Notes under the pieces: generated by a model
Told to the model about the DNA's origin: nothing
What the model saw: the letters and a program-made list of their open reading frames with translations, nothing else
Database searches by the model: none
Shown here: positions 9,854 through 20,939 of the stretch, piece by piece
Layout: every line of letters begins with the position of its first letter
Position numbering within the stretch: the first letter of the stretch is position 1
Program-made: the position numbers and the translations under genes
Source of the DNA: Jaapia argillacea MUCL 33604
Lineage: Eukaryota > Basidiomycota > Agaricomycetes > Jaapiales > Jaapiaceae
DNA: 37,138 nt
Reading direction: 5' to 3'
NCBI GenBank assembly: GCA_000697665.1
Contig: KL197718.1
Coordinates: 1 to 37,138, forward strand

Positions 9854-11008
9854 GAATGGACACGGGCGTGCAATGCCTCCTTTTCTTTATATCTCCCTCA
9901 ACAACAAGCGCTGGAGTGGAACTAAAGTGTCCCGAGGTCATCCAATTTTGGCTTCTAGGCGCTCGGACCTTTGCGCCGAACAGAACCCAAAGCCATCTCC
10001 GTGAATCGAGATTACAATAACTCACTGAAGTTTCCTGACTGAGACCACAGGGGTCGTTGGTCGAGGTAAGGAGCTCATTTGGGGATTCGCCATACGATGA
10101 ACTTTCCTGCATGAGGGCGCCTCCCGTCAACGGGGTCGATATAACTTACGAGGATCATCCACGGGGTGCTGTCTTGTGAGCAACCGAAGTAACTTGACGT
10201 CGATATAGTCCATTCACAGATCGGCTGCGAGGATATTGCGTGGGTCGTGAGAGGAAATCATGTGCTTAATAGCGACGATGATCATAAACAAGCCCTGGTC
10301 TCCGAGAACGCAACAGTGCGGCAAAACCAGGCTCGTAGTAGTAGTAGTATGCACCGATTGCAGTCCGGTTATTCGATTCTTCGTCAGACTGTCATCGTCG
10401 TCCTCGCAGTGCCACGCTGTGTCACATGTGTCGTGACGCTGCCTTGCCGGAGCACATCCTTTTTGGCTTATTTTCTCACGGTTATCCCATCATTTGAACG
10501 ACTCGATGCACGACATATTCCTCCTTCCTTCAAATGTCCATCTGGTTTCTCAACAATCCTCCTAGCATTTCTCGTATCTTTGGATGCGACATTACATATC
10601 CCAGAACGGGCCATCGCGGAGGGAACCACTGTCAACGCTTTGACCCTTGTGCTTTGGCCCATTTGTTCCGGACTCGAACATAATAACTCGGCTGAGCGAC
10701 GCTGGATTTCAGGGTCCTGACACAAGGATGACAATAGCAAAAAAATCCCAATCATTGTCTGTGTAACCTGGCATAGCATCCAACCATCATGGGGTATTGT
10801 TGGCTTTCCTGTGCGATGTGGCCCTCTGGCGACCGATATAAGAAGCGATGATTTCGGGAAACAAGAACCACACCATCGTTGTTCCCCGCCCTTGCATTTA
10901 AATTGCCCACTTAGTTAACTCTCAGCTGCTATCTCGTCCCTCCGAACCTTCTTAGCCTCTGAAGCTTATTAGCCTTAGCCTCCCTCATCGACCACGATCT
11001 ATCTTGCC
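9854..11008. other. Divergent spacer between kinase B and orphan gene
   Basis: Counterpart of 2971-4141. A TATA-like element, read on the minus strand, lies at 9885-9891, 32 bases from the chosen kinase start. An upstream candidate first exon near 10140-10215 differs from copy A at the possible start codon (ATA here, ATG there). A possible exon near 9900-9965 differs by an inserted T. Confidence 0.45.
10468..10779 (-). pseudogene. Possible remnant coding segment, second copy
   Basis: A 103-residue minus-strand frame is the counterpart of 3479-4030 and shares CQDPEIQRRSAELLCSSPEQ. It is shorter because indels break the frame at both ends. The same doubts apply: no family is recognised, and DNA identity of the flanks is as high as in the frame. 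Confidence 0.2.
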
Positions 11009-12836
11009 ATGCAGACGAGATCTACCTCGAAGCGAGCCGTTGCATCTGGTCGACAGCTCGCTACGGTTGCAAGGCGTGCATCTCGCACACCAATCTCGTC
11101 CCGCGCCATAGCCTCCACCTCCACTAGCATCCAAGATGTTCCCACCTCCAACACCACGACAGTTCCGTTGAGTTTACTCGAAGGTTTCACCTCGACCATC
11201 ACTACCCTCAGCCGATCTTTCGAGCGTTTGACCGAAAAGCTCAACGAGCACAGTAAAGATCTTCATTCCTCTCAGGAGGAAATCAAAGAGCTCGGGAAAA
11301 CGGTCAAAAAGTCCGATTCGGTCTTGAAGAGGTTGACGAAATCATTGAAGGGAAGAGATTCGTACGTTCATGCTTTCTGATTCCTCCCTCGTCGCATTGT
11401 TGTACTAAGAATGGGCATTCTCTAGGTCTCCAAAGCGAGAACAATCTCCCACTCGCCATGATGTGGCGATACAAGCTCCCGCTACACCCGACATCCCATC
11501 GACAAGCAACACCTCGGTGACGACGACAACTGAAGTTGTTGATCTAGCCATTGAGGTCGTAGAGCCCCAGGCTTCGACCTCATCCTCCAGTTCCCAACTC
11601 GCTCCGAACCCAAACACCACCCACCCAGCACTCCCACCCCCTCCCGCCCCAGCACCCCCATCCGCCCCCATCCCCACCTTATCCAACCCCCCATCCGCCC
11701 CTTCCAGACCCCGAGTATCCTTCGCAGTCCCCTCCCTCCCCTCCCGNNNNNNNNNNNNNNNNNNNNNNNNNNNNNNNNNNNNNNNNNNNNNNNNNNNNNN
11801 NNNNNNNNNNNNNNNNNNNNNNNNNNNNNNNNNNNNNNNNNNNNNNNNNNNNNNNNNNNNNNNNNNNNNNNNNNNNNNNNNNNNNNNNNNNNNNNNNNNN
11901 NNNNNNNNNNNNNNNNNNNNNNNNNNNNNNNNNNNNNNNNNNNNNNNNNNNNNNNNNNNNNNNNNNNNNNNNNNNNNNNNNNNNNNNNNNNNNNNNNNNN
12001 NNNNCCCCCTTCCCCGACCCCCTGCCCCCCAGCCCCCCTCCTCCCGCCCCATCTCTCCACCTCCACGCACAGGTACACCCCGCCCCCTAGCCCGCTCCAA
12101 CGCCTTCTACTCCAAATCCCATCCCGCAATCTACTGGGAACCAACTTGGGGCCCTCGTCCTTCCTCCCCGCCCCGTGATTATACCCATATCCTATCCCAA
12201 AGGTGGAATGATTACGAGCCTATGCCTTATGAGATTAAGGCTAGGGCTGATGCGTTGGCTGATGTGGGTGAACTTGTCATTCCGCCCGAGAGGGAGAGTG
12301 AAGAGGAGATTGAGAATGAGTTGGGAGAGGGGAGTGGGAGTGAGGGTGGTTCGGAGGCTGGTAGCCGTAAACGATCCAGAGGTCCCGATGAAGCTGAAGA
12401 CGAAGAAGGCGAATCGTCTACCAACCCACCACCCCGTAAACGCCACATCCGAATCACTCTAGCAGACACACCATCCGGACGAACTTTAGCTCGAGAAATC
12501 GCGCTCGAACGTGAACGTATGGCTCGCAGAGGTACCATCGTTCCGCGTGGCGTCACCCCTGCCCCTCGGGCTGCTGTATCGTCGCCATCGGGCTCGAGTT
12601 CATTTGAGCGTGATTCGTCGGATGTTTCGAGCTCTTCGTCGTCGTCGAGTTCGTCTCCTGGTACATCCCCTGATCCTGATGCGGTTGGTGCTGCGAGTTC
12701 GTCGCCGAAAAAGAGGAAGAGGGATGCTGTGAAAGAAGAGGAGGAGGAGGAGGAGGAGGAGGAGCAGAAAAGGCCTTCCCCTACCAAGAAGACGAGAAGG
12801 AAGGGAAAAGGAAAAGGGAAGGCGAAGGCAACTTAA
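11009..12836 (+). CDS. Proline-rich orphan with basic nuclear-type tail (copy B)
   Basis: Two exons, 11009-11361 and 11426-12836, with the same intron position and phase as copy A. The reading frame passes through an unsequenced gap (11747-12004) inside the proline-rich segment, so the true length is unknown; in copy A only about a dozen bases lie between the flanks of the gap. The protein matches copy A closely across the N-terminal heptad region, the WEPTWGPRP block and the WNDYEPMPYEIKARA block. The Glu run before the basic end is longer (EEEEEEEEEE) and the C-terminus again is Lys/Arg-rich. No family is recognised. It faces away from kinase B. Confidence 0.75.
11747..12004. other. Assembly gap (258 N)
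   Basis: A run of 258 N falls in low-complexity C-rich sequence of the orphan gene. Comparison with copy A, where the flanking motifs are nearly adjacent, suggests the gap size is an estimate or the copy has an expanded repeat. Confidence 0.98.
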
Positions 12837-13334
12837 GTTGCACCCTTCACTCGTCGTGGTCTTTGTGTGTTTCTGCCATACCCTCTCCCCCTACAGCTTG
12901 CTTATTTGTGTCTGCATCTCTGCTTCTCCGATCTTATCTCTCCGTTCTTTCTTCCTCTCGCTAATCATTACATTCTAATCTAATCTTATTTAATACTCTT
13001 ATATTCTGTACTTCCTCCCCTCTTCTCTTCTCGCGCTTCTTCTCGTCTCGCATTTCTTCTCTTCTGTTCTCGGTCTTCTTCTTCCCCCGCATTGCTTGGC
13101 ACTGTATCCCAAATAAACATCTGTGTCTTGCAAGATCATCACTACCATCCGATCTAAAACCCCACTTTTTCCGAGTCATCAACGCTGCCAACCCAACAAC
13201 GAAGCTCCCAAAAAAGTGGGGATACAATAAACAAACAACCGCGATTCTCAACCAAGTTCCCGCCTTAAATCAATGCCAACTACAAGCACCCACATCAGTC
13301 AAAACCCAAAACGCGGAGTTGTAAAGAAAGACAC
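12837..13334. other. 3' region between orphan B and ZIP gene
   Basis: This holds the tail-to-tail 3' UTRs of the orphan (plus) and the ZIP transporter (minus). It is pyrimidine-rich and matches 5724-6209. No further gene is seen. Confidence 0.5.
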
Positions 13335-15686
13335 TCACATCCCAACAGTAGCCATACCCACAACCCCAGCTCCCAAACTCCCCAACGCCAATACCTTTCT
13401 CCTCCACGAATACTTCAACGCCTGATAATCACCCATTAAAGTTAATATCTCGGTTTTCTATTTGGGGTCAAAGAGATGAAGGACGAACTTGAGGATCCAT
13501 AACGAAATCACCCGCCAACATCTCCACCGTACTAGCATAAATCAACAACCCAGAAGAAAGCGCCGAGAGTAATCCCTGAGTCAAATTCATAACCGCTACA
13601 GCACAACCCCGTTAATATTTCGGATACGACGAGAAGGGGAGAGAGAGAGAGAGAGAGATAGACGTACCTCCATCAGCAGACCTCTCACCACCAAAGAGGA
13701 TTAAGCCGAGACAGATCCCAACGGGGGTGGTAACAGCAAACAGAAAAGCTAATAAAGGTTTGAGCATCCGCTTCCAGGAGCTCGTTTCTCCCTGTTCTCC
13801 TTCTAGTTTGTCGTTGGACTTGAACGTAGTATCATCGGACAAGCATGTATCGTCATTGTTGTCGGGGGAGGGAGAGCAAGGAGGCGGAGGGGTACGTGTA
13901 GAAGAATGCGAAGGGAGAGCGGCGATCCTGATCCCAAGTGATAAACCTTCGAATAACTGATGGAATATTATCGCTATCGTCAATGACGCTGTCCCACGAC
14001 GAAAATTGGTTAGCGAGGTGATTCATGACAGATGGCAGATGGAGACAAAGATGAAAGGAGGAGTGAAAGACGAGGCAAAGTGTAAAAGCTTCGAAAATCC
14101 AAAAGGAAATTGGGGGAGGGGGGGAGAAGTCACATACCAAACCCATCCCCACTCGTGATCGCCAACGTTAACCCAATAACGAGGGAATGTAACATTATAC
14201 CAGATTGTAAGACCTATGAAACTTGCGGTCAGATTGGGATGGCGGGGTGATAGTGTGAAGGAGCAATTGGAGTGTGAAGGAGGAGTTGGAGTGTGAAGAA
14301 GAAATGGAAGAATGAAGGAGAGTTGGAAGAAAGGAGTGAACAACATACCAAAATCCCAACAACCTGCCTCTTCTCTCCAATCCTGACTTCCCTCCCTCCT
14401 TTCCCTCCTTCCGCGCACTGACACTCATCACTACCACTCTCGCAACCTCCATTTCCGCTCTCACACCCTTCAAGATCAAACCCTTCTATATGCCCATGCC
14501 CATGCCCGTGTTCGTTCTGTCGACTCCGATGTCTCCGCCCTCCTTTGCCCTTCGCCTCTCCCTCCCTTCCATGGTGGTGATGGTGGTGGTGGTGATGATG
14601 ATGATGAACCAGCACCCCTCCCTCTCCCCCAACGCCCTCCTCCCCAACAACACCCAAACTACCCCTCCGAGCGGGCTTAACATGATGAGCATGTTCAGTT
14701 CGTAACTCGTGTCTATGATGACCCGAGAAAAACGCTGGGGTTTCTTCATGAGGTTGGGAGTGATCGTGATTTTGGCGGAGATTGGGTTGGGAGTGGGAAT
14801 GATGTGGGCGATGGTGGTGGTGATGATGATGATGATGAGCGGAATGGGAATCGGATGAGAGGAGAGGAGTCCGTTCGTCTTGTATTTGCGTCAACCCAAG
14901 AGCATCCGAGTGTTGAATAGAGAGAGGTTCCGATACTATCTCTACCACTTCATGCTCGGTGGTGGGTGAGAGATGCCGAGAGGTAGAAGGCGAGTCCTCT
15001 GCGCAGTTGGGAGGGAGTGGAGAAGGGGAGCGAGAGGGTGAGGGGGAGAGAGGTTTGAGGGAAGATTTCGGTGAGGGAGGGAGGGAAGAGTATGATTGGA
15101 GTTGTTCGACGTAAGAAGTTGATATATCTGTTCGAGTTATTAGTTAATTGAAGCTGCTAAGGTGCAAAATGGGATACGGACATTCCACTAGGAAGATAAA
15201 CAACAACGAAGACAACCTAACCAAACCCAATCAGGACACAGCCCCAAGACGAAAAGCGAAAGACGAAATACACACACGATCAGCCCAACCCAATCACCTA
15301 CCCTACCCCAGCGCTCCCTGACCTCCTCACTCTGTAAACCTTTGAACGCACTCTGGAGTAGGTGTACGAAAGCTGTGGCGAGGATGACGCCTGTACCGAA
15401 ATGTTTGCCGATGAAGAAGAGTAAGTCGGGTGGGCGGAGGTAGGTTGAGCGTTTGGAGATGGTTGGGAAGGATGACGCTGGTGGATTGAGTATGTGAGTG
15501 GGTTAGTGAGTGATGAAGCTAGGGAGGGGACATACCGAAGAGGGATATGACGAAGATGACGAAAAGGACACTGACCCGAGCAGGCAACTCTGCCTTGTGC
15601 ATCTCAGCGACACTCCCGTCCTGCGATGAGGTCCATCGGGTGACGACGTCGAACAGGGCGGAATGTGTTATGGACGCTGGGGCCAT
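13335..15686 (-). CDS. ZIP-family zinc/metal transporter
   Basis: Eight exons join in phase: 15686-15536, 15477-15276, 15216-15182, 15127-14349, 14213-14138, 13988-13668, 13595-13489 and 13421-13335, giving about 585 residues. ZIP proteins move Zn2+ or similar ions into the cytosol across the plasma or organelle membrane. Visible signatures are an N-terminal membrane segment (VSVLFVIFVISLF), a second (FGTGVILATAFVHLL), a third (WVGLIVLSSLLFIFLVEY), GIMLHSLVIGLTLAI with His398-Ser399, and the metal site FHQLFEG with His424 and Glu428. TPVGICLGLILFG, then LLSALSSGLLIYASTVEMLA, follow. The loop between segments III and IV (about 130-389) is very long and has runs of 9 and 12 His plus many scattered His, a likely metal-sensing or buffering loop. 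An intact copy; its fragment lies at 6210-6840. Confidence 0.93.
14571..14607 (-). repeat. His-codon microsatellite in ZIP loop
   Basis: Tandem CAT/CAC codons encode 12 consecutive His. A second run at about 14811-14838 encodes 9 His. The mixed codons argue for selection on the protein as well as slippage. Confidence 0.8.
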
Positions 15687-16001
15687 CGAAGGATGTATCA
15701 GATAAGATCAATTTTCAGCGGACGGTGGGCAAAAGGAGGAGGAGTGCATCCAACGAGGTCATTTAACGGAGACGAGGACCGCATCGGTCGCCTAAGCCAC
15801 CCATTATCCGGTGGACCAGTCGGGGGACCTTCTTATGGACCTTCCCCACAACAAGCTCCACCTGTCTCTCACGTCGTAAGTAATTCGGTACCTCACTTCC
15901 CAGTCCCACAAGCATTTTGATCTAGTCCAGAACGATCAATAACCTAGTCATCATTCCTACAACCCACTTTGTACTTATCATATACGCAAACCCCTCCTAC
16001 A
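15687..16001. other. ZIP promoter and methyltransferase 3' flank
   Basis: This is the spacer between the ZIP start and the stop of the methyltransferase, both on the minus strand. It should contain the ZIP promoter. I see no clear TATA box or gene. Confidence 0.4.
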
Positions 16002-16873
16002 TCAAACTTTAACAAACCTTCCAACGGCATGCCAAAACAAACTCTCCTTATCCTCCCCCTCCTTCCCCCAACACTCCCCCTCCCTCCAAACCTCTCCCCC
16101 AACCCCCATCCCACCCTTGACCCAAACATCAGTAGGCCTATCCAACCTACACCCATCAAAAGCCCTCTTCCAAACCGGTGTCCAAAACCTCTGCCACCAC
16201 GCCACTTCAACGCCATTGGGGTTCAAGACGTGTTCGTAGAATAGAAACGTTCCGCCGGATTTTAGGACGGAGGTGTATAATGATGAAAGCGTGTGCACGG
16301 GGGAGGGGACGGAGCAGAGAGTGAGGATTGAGATTATCGTGTCGGCTTGAGGTGCGAGGGGTTCGGTTGGTGGGGAGGGGGAGAGGGAGAGGAGGATGGT
16401 ATGCGTGTCTTCGGCTCCGCAGGAGAGGATTTGTAGTGACCCGTCTGATTCCGTATATCCTTTCGTCTCTGCCAGAGCCCGTATATGCGCATGCATAAGA
16501 ACATTAGGTTCCAACGCTACATATTTCGTAACCTTCTCCCTCTTAAGATAATTCAACGTATGTCCATGACCTTCCCATCCGCTCAAATCAACCGTTGTCC
16601 CCCTAAAAAGTGAACGGACGACTCACCGGCTCCGAGATCCAACACCACACCGTGAGCGTTCTCGGGTATCAACCCCTCTTTGACATCCTTACCATTTTGA
16701 TCGACACCGTTCGCAAAAGCTGCCCATACATGGGCCATGAACGTTCGGGACAGGGATGCGGGGCTGAGGAGGAGGAGAGGGGAGGACACGATGGCGAGGA
16801 AGGTGGGCACGAAGGCATGTTTGAGACAGAGGTAGAGGTCCTGGAGGAGGGAGATTTTGGAGCGGAATTTCAT
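16002..16873 (-). CDS. METTL7-like SAM-dependent methyltransferase
   Basis: Two exons, 16873-16627 and 16570-16002, give 271 residues. The intron was placed so that the SAM-binding motif I reads LDLGAGHGHTLNYL; other acceptors break it. A hydrophobic N-terminal segment (about residues 20-50) could anchor it in the endoplasmic reticulum or lipid droplet membrane, as in METTL7 proteins. Downstream motifs fit class I methyltransferases: VTKYVALEPNVLMH after motif I, DTIISILTLCSVPSP for the motif IV region, and LKSGGTFLFYEH for the motif VI region. The end (FWHAVGRFVKV) also fits. METTL7 proteins include alkyl thiol methyltransferases; the substrate here is unknown. Confidence 0.82.
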
Positions 16874-17566
16874 GGCTTTGTTGGGAGGAGGGGGGCGGGA
16901 GGGAAGGAGAAGGAAGATTACTTATAAATATAGGGAGGGAATTCGGAATGGTGGGAGCATGAGGTTACTCGGAAGGAGGTCCGTCCATTGATGGGATCTC
17001 GTGAGAGGTTGGGAGACCACACAGACTCGCGGACCAACATCGGTACGTTGGTTATATAGACAGGGCTGGGAAAGGAAGTGTTGATGAGGCGTTAACATCA
17101 TCACGGGAGAAGCTGGGAGAAGGGACGATAGATGGGCTGTATGAGTACAGAATTCTTCAATAAGATGGTGGCAGCTCAATATCGTACCTACAAGTAACAA
17201 GTAATAAACTCAAGGTTCAAGTTAGTGAATAAAGACATCGTGAGAGTAACGGACCAAGGTCCACCAGAGACCATCGCCGGATCACACGGACACGCGAAAC
17301 ATTCGCAGCTGTCAAAGTTGACCTCGTCATCGCGGGCGCCATCCTCCAGCTGCAGGACCACCCACTTTCTCTCCTCTCCATTTTTTCTTATCCATCTTCA
17401 TCGTCAACCTCAATCCATTCATTCTGTTTGTCTTTCACCAAGATAATCCCTAGCCATCGAGCTAGGTTCCTCCATTTCTTTTCCCACAACGTAAGTTCCA
17501 ACCAAAAACCGCAGTTCGTCGCTCATCGCTCATCTCTCCCTAGTACCCCACACCACTCCCACCAAA
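16874..17566. promoter_or_regulatory. Divergent promoter region, methyltransferase and AUR1
   Basis: This separates two genes facing away from each other. The AUR1 side becomes pyrimidine-rich towards the start codon. A likely 5' UTR intron lies at 17491-17543 (GTAAGT donor, CCCTAG acceptor, 53 bases), 23 bases before the AUR1 ATG. No TATA box is certain. Confidence 0.5.
17491..17543 (+). other. Probable 5' UTR intron of AUR1
   Basis: GTAAGT donor and CCCTAG acceptor, 53 bases, lie within the pyrimidine-rich leader and 23 bases before the AUR1 ATG. Length matches coding introns elsewhere in the window. Confidence 0.5.
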
Positions 17567-18853
17567 ATGCCTCTACCATACCCTCTCAACATCCTCTACA
17601 CCGCCCTAATAGCCGCCATAGCCCGACTCGACAAATCCCTCTCTCCATCCGACACACTCGCCCGTCTCCGCCAAACAACCTGGACGTTCTCCCACCTAAT
17701 CTACGTCTTCCACGCCATCCTAGCCTGTTTCTGGCTCTACATAATGTCCTTCCCCTCCTTCCCCCTCAAACTCCTAATCCCAATCCTCTGGATAACAGCC
17801 CTCATCATCCCCCTCACATCCCAATTCTTCGTCCCAGCTACACCGGTGTTAGCTTGGGTTATGATGTTCTACACCAATCAATTCATACCATACGAATACC
17901 GACCCGAAATCTCCGTTTCCCTCCTACCGACTTTGGAAACAGTGCTTTACGGAGCGAACGTGTCGGACATCTTGACGAGATACACACATCCAGTCTTGGA
18001 TATAATCGCATGGTTACCATATGGCGTTCTACACTTCACACTCCCATTCGTAGTAGCCATCTTCCTCTGGCTATTCCGCACCAAACCCGTCCTCCCACTC
18101 TGGGCTAAAATCTTTGGGTATATGAATTTCATAGGCGTCGCCACTCAAATCCTTATGCCATGTGCTGCACCGTGGTATGAACTCATATACGGCCTCACTC
18201 CCGCCAATTATTCCATCAAAGGCAATGCTGGTGGTTTAGGAAGGATAGACGCGCTTTTTGGTGGGCATGGGTACCAAAACACTTTTGGTACTTCTCCCGT
18301 CGTCTTTGGTGCTTTCCCGAGTTTGCATTCCGGGTGCGCTACTATGGAAGCGTTGTTCCTTTCACATTTCTTCCCGCAGACGACAAAGTATGTTTGGGCG
18401 TATACGGGCATACTTTATTGGGCGACGATGTATTTGACGCATCATTATTTGATTGATGTCGTTGGAGGTGCTTGTTTGTCGACTTTTTGTTTTTATCTGT
18501 GGTTGCCGGATGAACTCAAGGGTTCGGCTGCTACTGCCTTACCACCCAACCTCGTCGGGGCACCCGGGTTCGGAGGGACGAGGAAGAGCAAGTACGACAT
18601 TTATGATATCGAGGAACCTAGGATGGGTGGGAGGGGAGGGTATGAGATGGAGGGGAGTGAGAGTCAGGAAGCTTCGGATGAAGAGGTTGATATTACTTTT
18701 CGGTCGCCTTTACCCCAGGTCCCTGGATCAGCGGCGTTTCAGCAGGGGAAGGGACCGAAAGGGAGGGGAGTGGGGAGTGTGAAGAAGAGTCATAAACATA
18801 CGGCTAGTATTGCTAGTTTGATTAGGGCGGAGGAGAGGGTTGAGGATGGGTGA
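17567..18853 (+). CDS. AUR1: Inositol phosphorylceramide synthase
   Basis: One uninterrupted exon encodes 428 residues. The enzyme transfers phosphoinositol from phosphatidylinositol to ceramide in the Golgi, making inositol phosphorylceramide, and is the target of aureobasidin A. Multiple hydrophobic segments are visible. The Aur1/PAP2 motifs are all present: YGLTPANYSIKGNAGGLGRI (about 208-227), GAFPSLHSGCAT (248-259, His254) and THHYLIDVVGGA (291-302, His293 and Asp297), matching the catalytic His/Asp of the yeast enzyme. The C-terminal about 110 residues after LWLPDELKG are polar and variable, as expected for a cytosolic tail. Context of the start (ACCAAAATG) is good. Lack of introns in the coding part is unusual beside its neighbours. 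Confidence 0.97.
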   Translation: MPLPYPLNILYTALIAAIARLDKSLSPSDTLARLRQTTWTFSHLIYVFHAILACFWLYIMSFPSFPLKLLIPILWITALIIPLTSQFFVPATPVLAWVMMFYTNQFIPYEYRPEISVSLLPTLETVLYGANVSDILTRYTHPVLDIIAWLPYGVLHFTLPFVVAIFLWLFRTKPVLPLWAKIFGYMNFIGVATQILMPCAAPWYELIYGLTPANYSIKGNAGGLGRIDALFGGHGYQNTFGTSPVVFGAFPSLHSGCATMEALFLSHFFPQTTKYVWAYTGILYWATMYLTHHYLIDVVGGACLSTFCFYLWLPDELKGSAATALPPNLVGAPGFGGTRKSKYDIYDIEEPRMGGRGGYEMEGSESQEASDEEVDITFRSPLPQVPGSAAFQQGKGPKGRGVGSVKKSHKHTASIASLIRAEERVEDG

Positions 18854-20900
18854 AGTCCGGTTATGGGTGGTCAGTTCGTTTTTCCGCCTGGGAGGGAGGG
18901 TAGGGAGAGGGATCTGGAGAGGGCTTAGGAGAGGGAGGGGAGGGGAAAGGGGGTTGTTGTAGGTTGGGGCGTGGTACACGTATACTTGGAATCAATGCGT
19001 CATTTCTGGGGCAAGTTGTTTTGTTTGGACTTTGCACATAGATAAAGGATACAATATGAGTACAGTAATTCTGTCCTTGTAGGATTCCTCGTCGACTTCG
19101 ACGGGCGACCTCGAGTGAGAATAAATATGGAAGGAAGGAATGTTGATCAGATGTTGGGAGGGTATGATGCAATAGGATGTTGGAGCTGACATAGCAAGGC
19201 CCTCCGGGCACGACCTGGCTCTTACAGTAGTTAGCAGTGATAAGGACCTGCCCCCGATTTTCATGTGTTCTGACTGCGTTCCAATATTAATGCCTTGGGA
19301 ACGTCTCATCCATGTTACAGCTGTCAGCTCCAGCTTTCCGCCGTCGAAGAATCTTTATGACCATAGGTCCTCGAGGTGTTTTTGCCTAATTCCTCATTGC
19401 CATCGCTCACCATTGATGTCCATGAATCCACCGCCGCGCTTACTTTGAGCCTGAGGGAGTGGGTCTTGCAAAAATAGCACTCGCCTTGGTGATCTCTTGT
19501 GATTCGTTTTCTAGCTTGCATCCGAGGGAGTGGGTTTTGTGAAAAGCGCGCTTGCGTTGGGGCGATCCTCTGCTTAGCATTTTGCCACCGGGCCCGTTCC
19601 GTCTGGAGAGTAGGTTGTTGTCCTTCAGTGGGCACTTCTCCATTTCGTACCTCCTAGCCGCGGGCGTGTGTGGTCCTATCCTGTCTCGTTTCTACCCACC
19701 TCTTCACTCCTACTCGGACTCGCCTCGTCGCCTGAAAATTATTAAAATAAGGATCGGGGTGCTTGCAACGTGGTCCTCGCTGCTCGCTGTGGCTAGTCTC
19801 CTCGTTCGCTGCGGCGGCTCGTATGCTTGCTGTGTCCCCACGTAGGAGGACTCGTCGACCCCCTGACCACGGCAATTCTGGAGAGACTGCAATTCCACCT
19901 GAACAACATAGATGGATTCACATTTGAGTCTTTGGCAAGTGAGTTAGACTCCTGTGCCTCACTCAACAACCAACGGAAAGGCACGCACGGCGAAGGTGGT
20001 GTTAGGGAAGAAAACATTGTAAACTTGTACAGACCAAGAGCCAGACCAACACGTGGAGGCGGACATAGGCGGAATCTCCTGACAAGATCTCACAATTCGA
20101 GTGTTCCAAGACCTGGCTCCTTCAGAGCCAGGCATGAAGAGTGTTCGTGAGTAAACCGGTCAGTCTAACAGACTTGGGTCTCGGTGAGGCAGGGGAACTG
20201 ATAAGTAGCTCGTCTCTGATAAGATGTGGAACGCAGATGATAAGGGGCCATATGAAAAGGAAGATGCCATAGATGCTCGTTACTTATTACAATGGGACCA
20301 CAGCTGCAGGCTGCTGAGAGAGGATGAGGATGTCAATCCACGCATCCGTACGCGTCCGACAGACTTCGAATACCAGAAGCAGGGTTGGGTCTCCCCATTC
20401 CATCACCAAATCACGTCACATATTGCAATACCCAGTGGATGAGGACATCCAATTTCCCCAAACTCCGGATCTTGTGAGGGAAGTGGAGGCAGGTAAACAC
20501 GTTCAGGGTCTCCACGACGCAAAAGTCTTCACATCACCTTGCATGGCTGTAAGGTTGAACCCCCAGGGCATGTATGACGTCTCGTAAAAACTGGGATGTT
20601 CCGCAGGTACGCCAGCTGCCAGCGCAGCGCAATTGGCTCCTTTGGGTGTCGTACGAGGTCGTGGGGGTCTCCGTGCTTCTGTGTGAACGACACAAAGTCT
20701 CACACGACTGGGCGCTGAGGCATCTGATATCGTCCTTCAACACCAGTATATCCCTCTCGACGATCCCGCCCAGAAATGAAGAGAAAAAACTTCAAACAGT
20801 ATCTCCAAGTGAATCATCCCGCAAATTTCGAGTCAGCTGTGTCGTTGAAATTGCCAAACGACGGTGGCGGAGCGCTGAGAAGGAAACCCGGAGAACTGAA
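18854..20900. other. Long region without recognisable gene
   Basis: About 2 kb lies between AUR1 and the fungalysin promoter. Open frames here are short (at most about 117 residues), overlap each other on both strands and show no recognised motif. It includes an imperfect direct repeat (19453-19570). It could hold long UTRs, a noncoding transcript or a decayed mobile element; no terminal repeats or transposase motifs are seen. Confidence 0.4.
19453..19570. repeat. Imperfect direct repeat, two units of about 45 bases
   Basis: Units begin GAGGGAGTGGGTCTTG (19453) and GAGGGAGTGGGTTTTG (19524). Both continue with similar CTCGCCTTGG/CTTGCGTTGG and GATCTC/GATCCTC segments. Spacing is 71 bases. Their origin is unknown. 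Confidence 0.6.
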
Positions 20901-20939
20901 TTCTGCGTTGATCCGCCAATTTGAGTGGACGGCTTTTCC

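Larger units (their letters stand above)
7070..13990. repeat. Right unit of tandem segmental duplication
   Basis: This is the partner of 160-6840, in the same gene order. It keeps the intact ZIP gene, which continues beyond the duplicated part to 15686, so this unit retains the ancestral right-hand boundary. The 258-base gap at 11747-12004 inflates its length. Confidence 0.88.

Noticed and set aside
14571-14838. CRISPR-like or satellite array
   Set aside because: The repeats are His codons inside a transporter exon in a eukaryotic genome; there are no spacers.
14229-14948. Stand-alone His-rich protein of 239 residues
   Set aside because: It is the middle of the large ZIP exon. The upstream and downstream exons carry ZIP transmembrane motifs in phase, and the last part of this frame is intron.
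19263-20924. Several frames of 60-117 residues as small genes
   Set aside because: They overlap on both strands, lack motifs, and show no phased splice partners.
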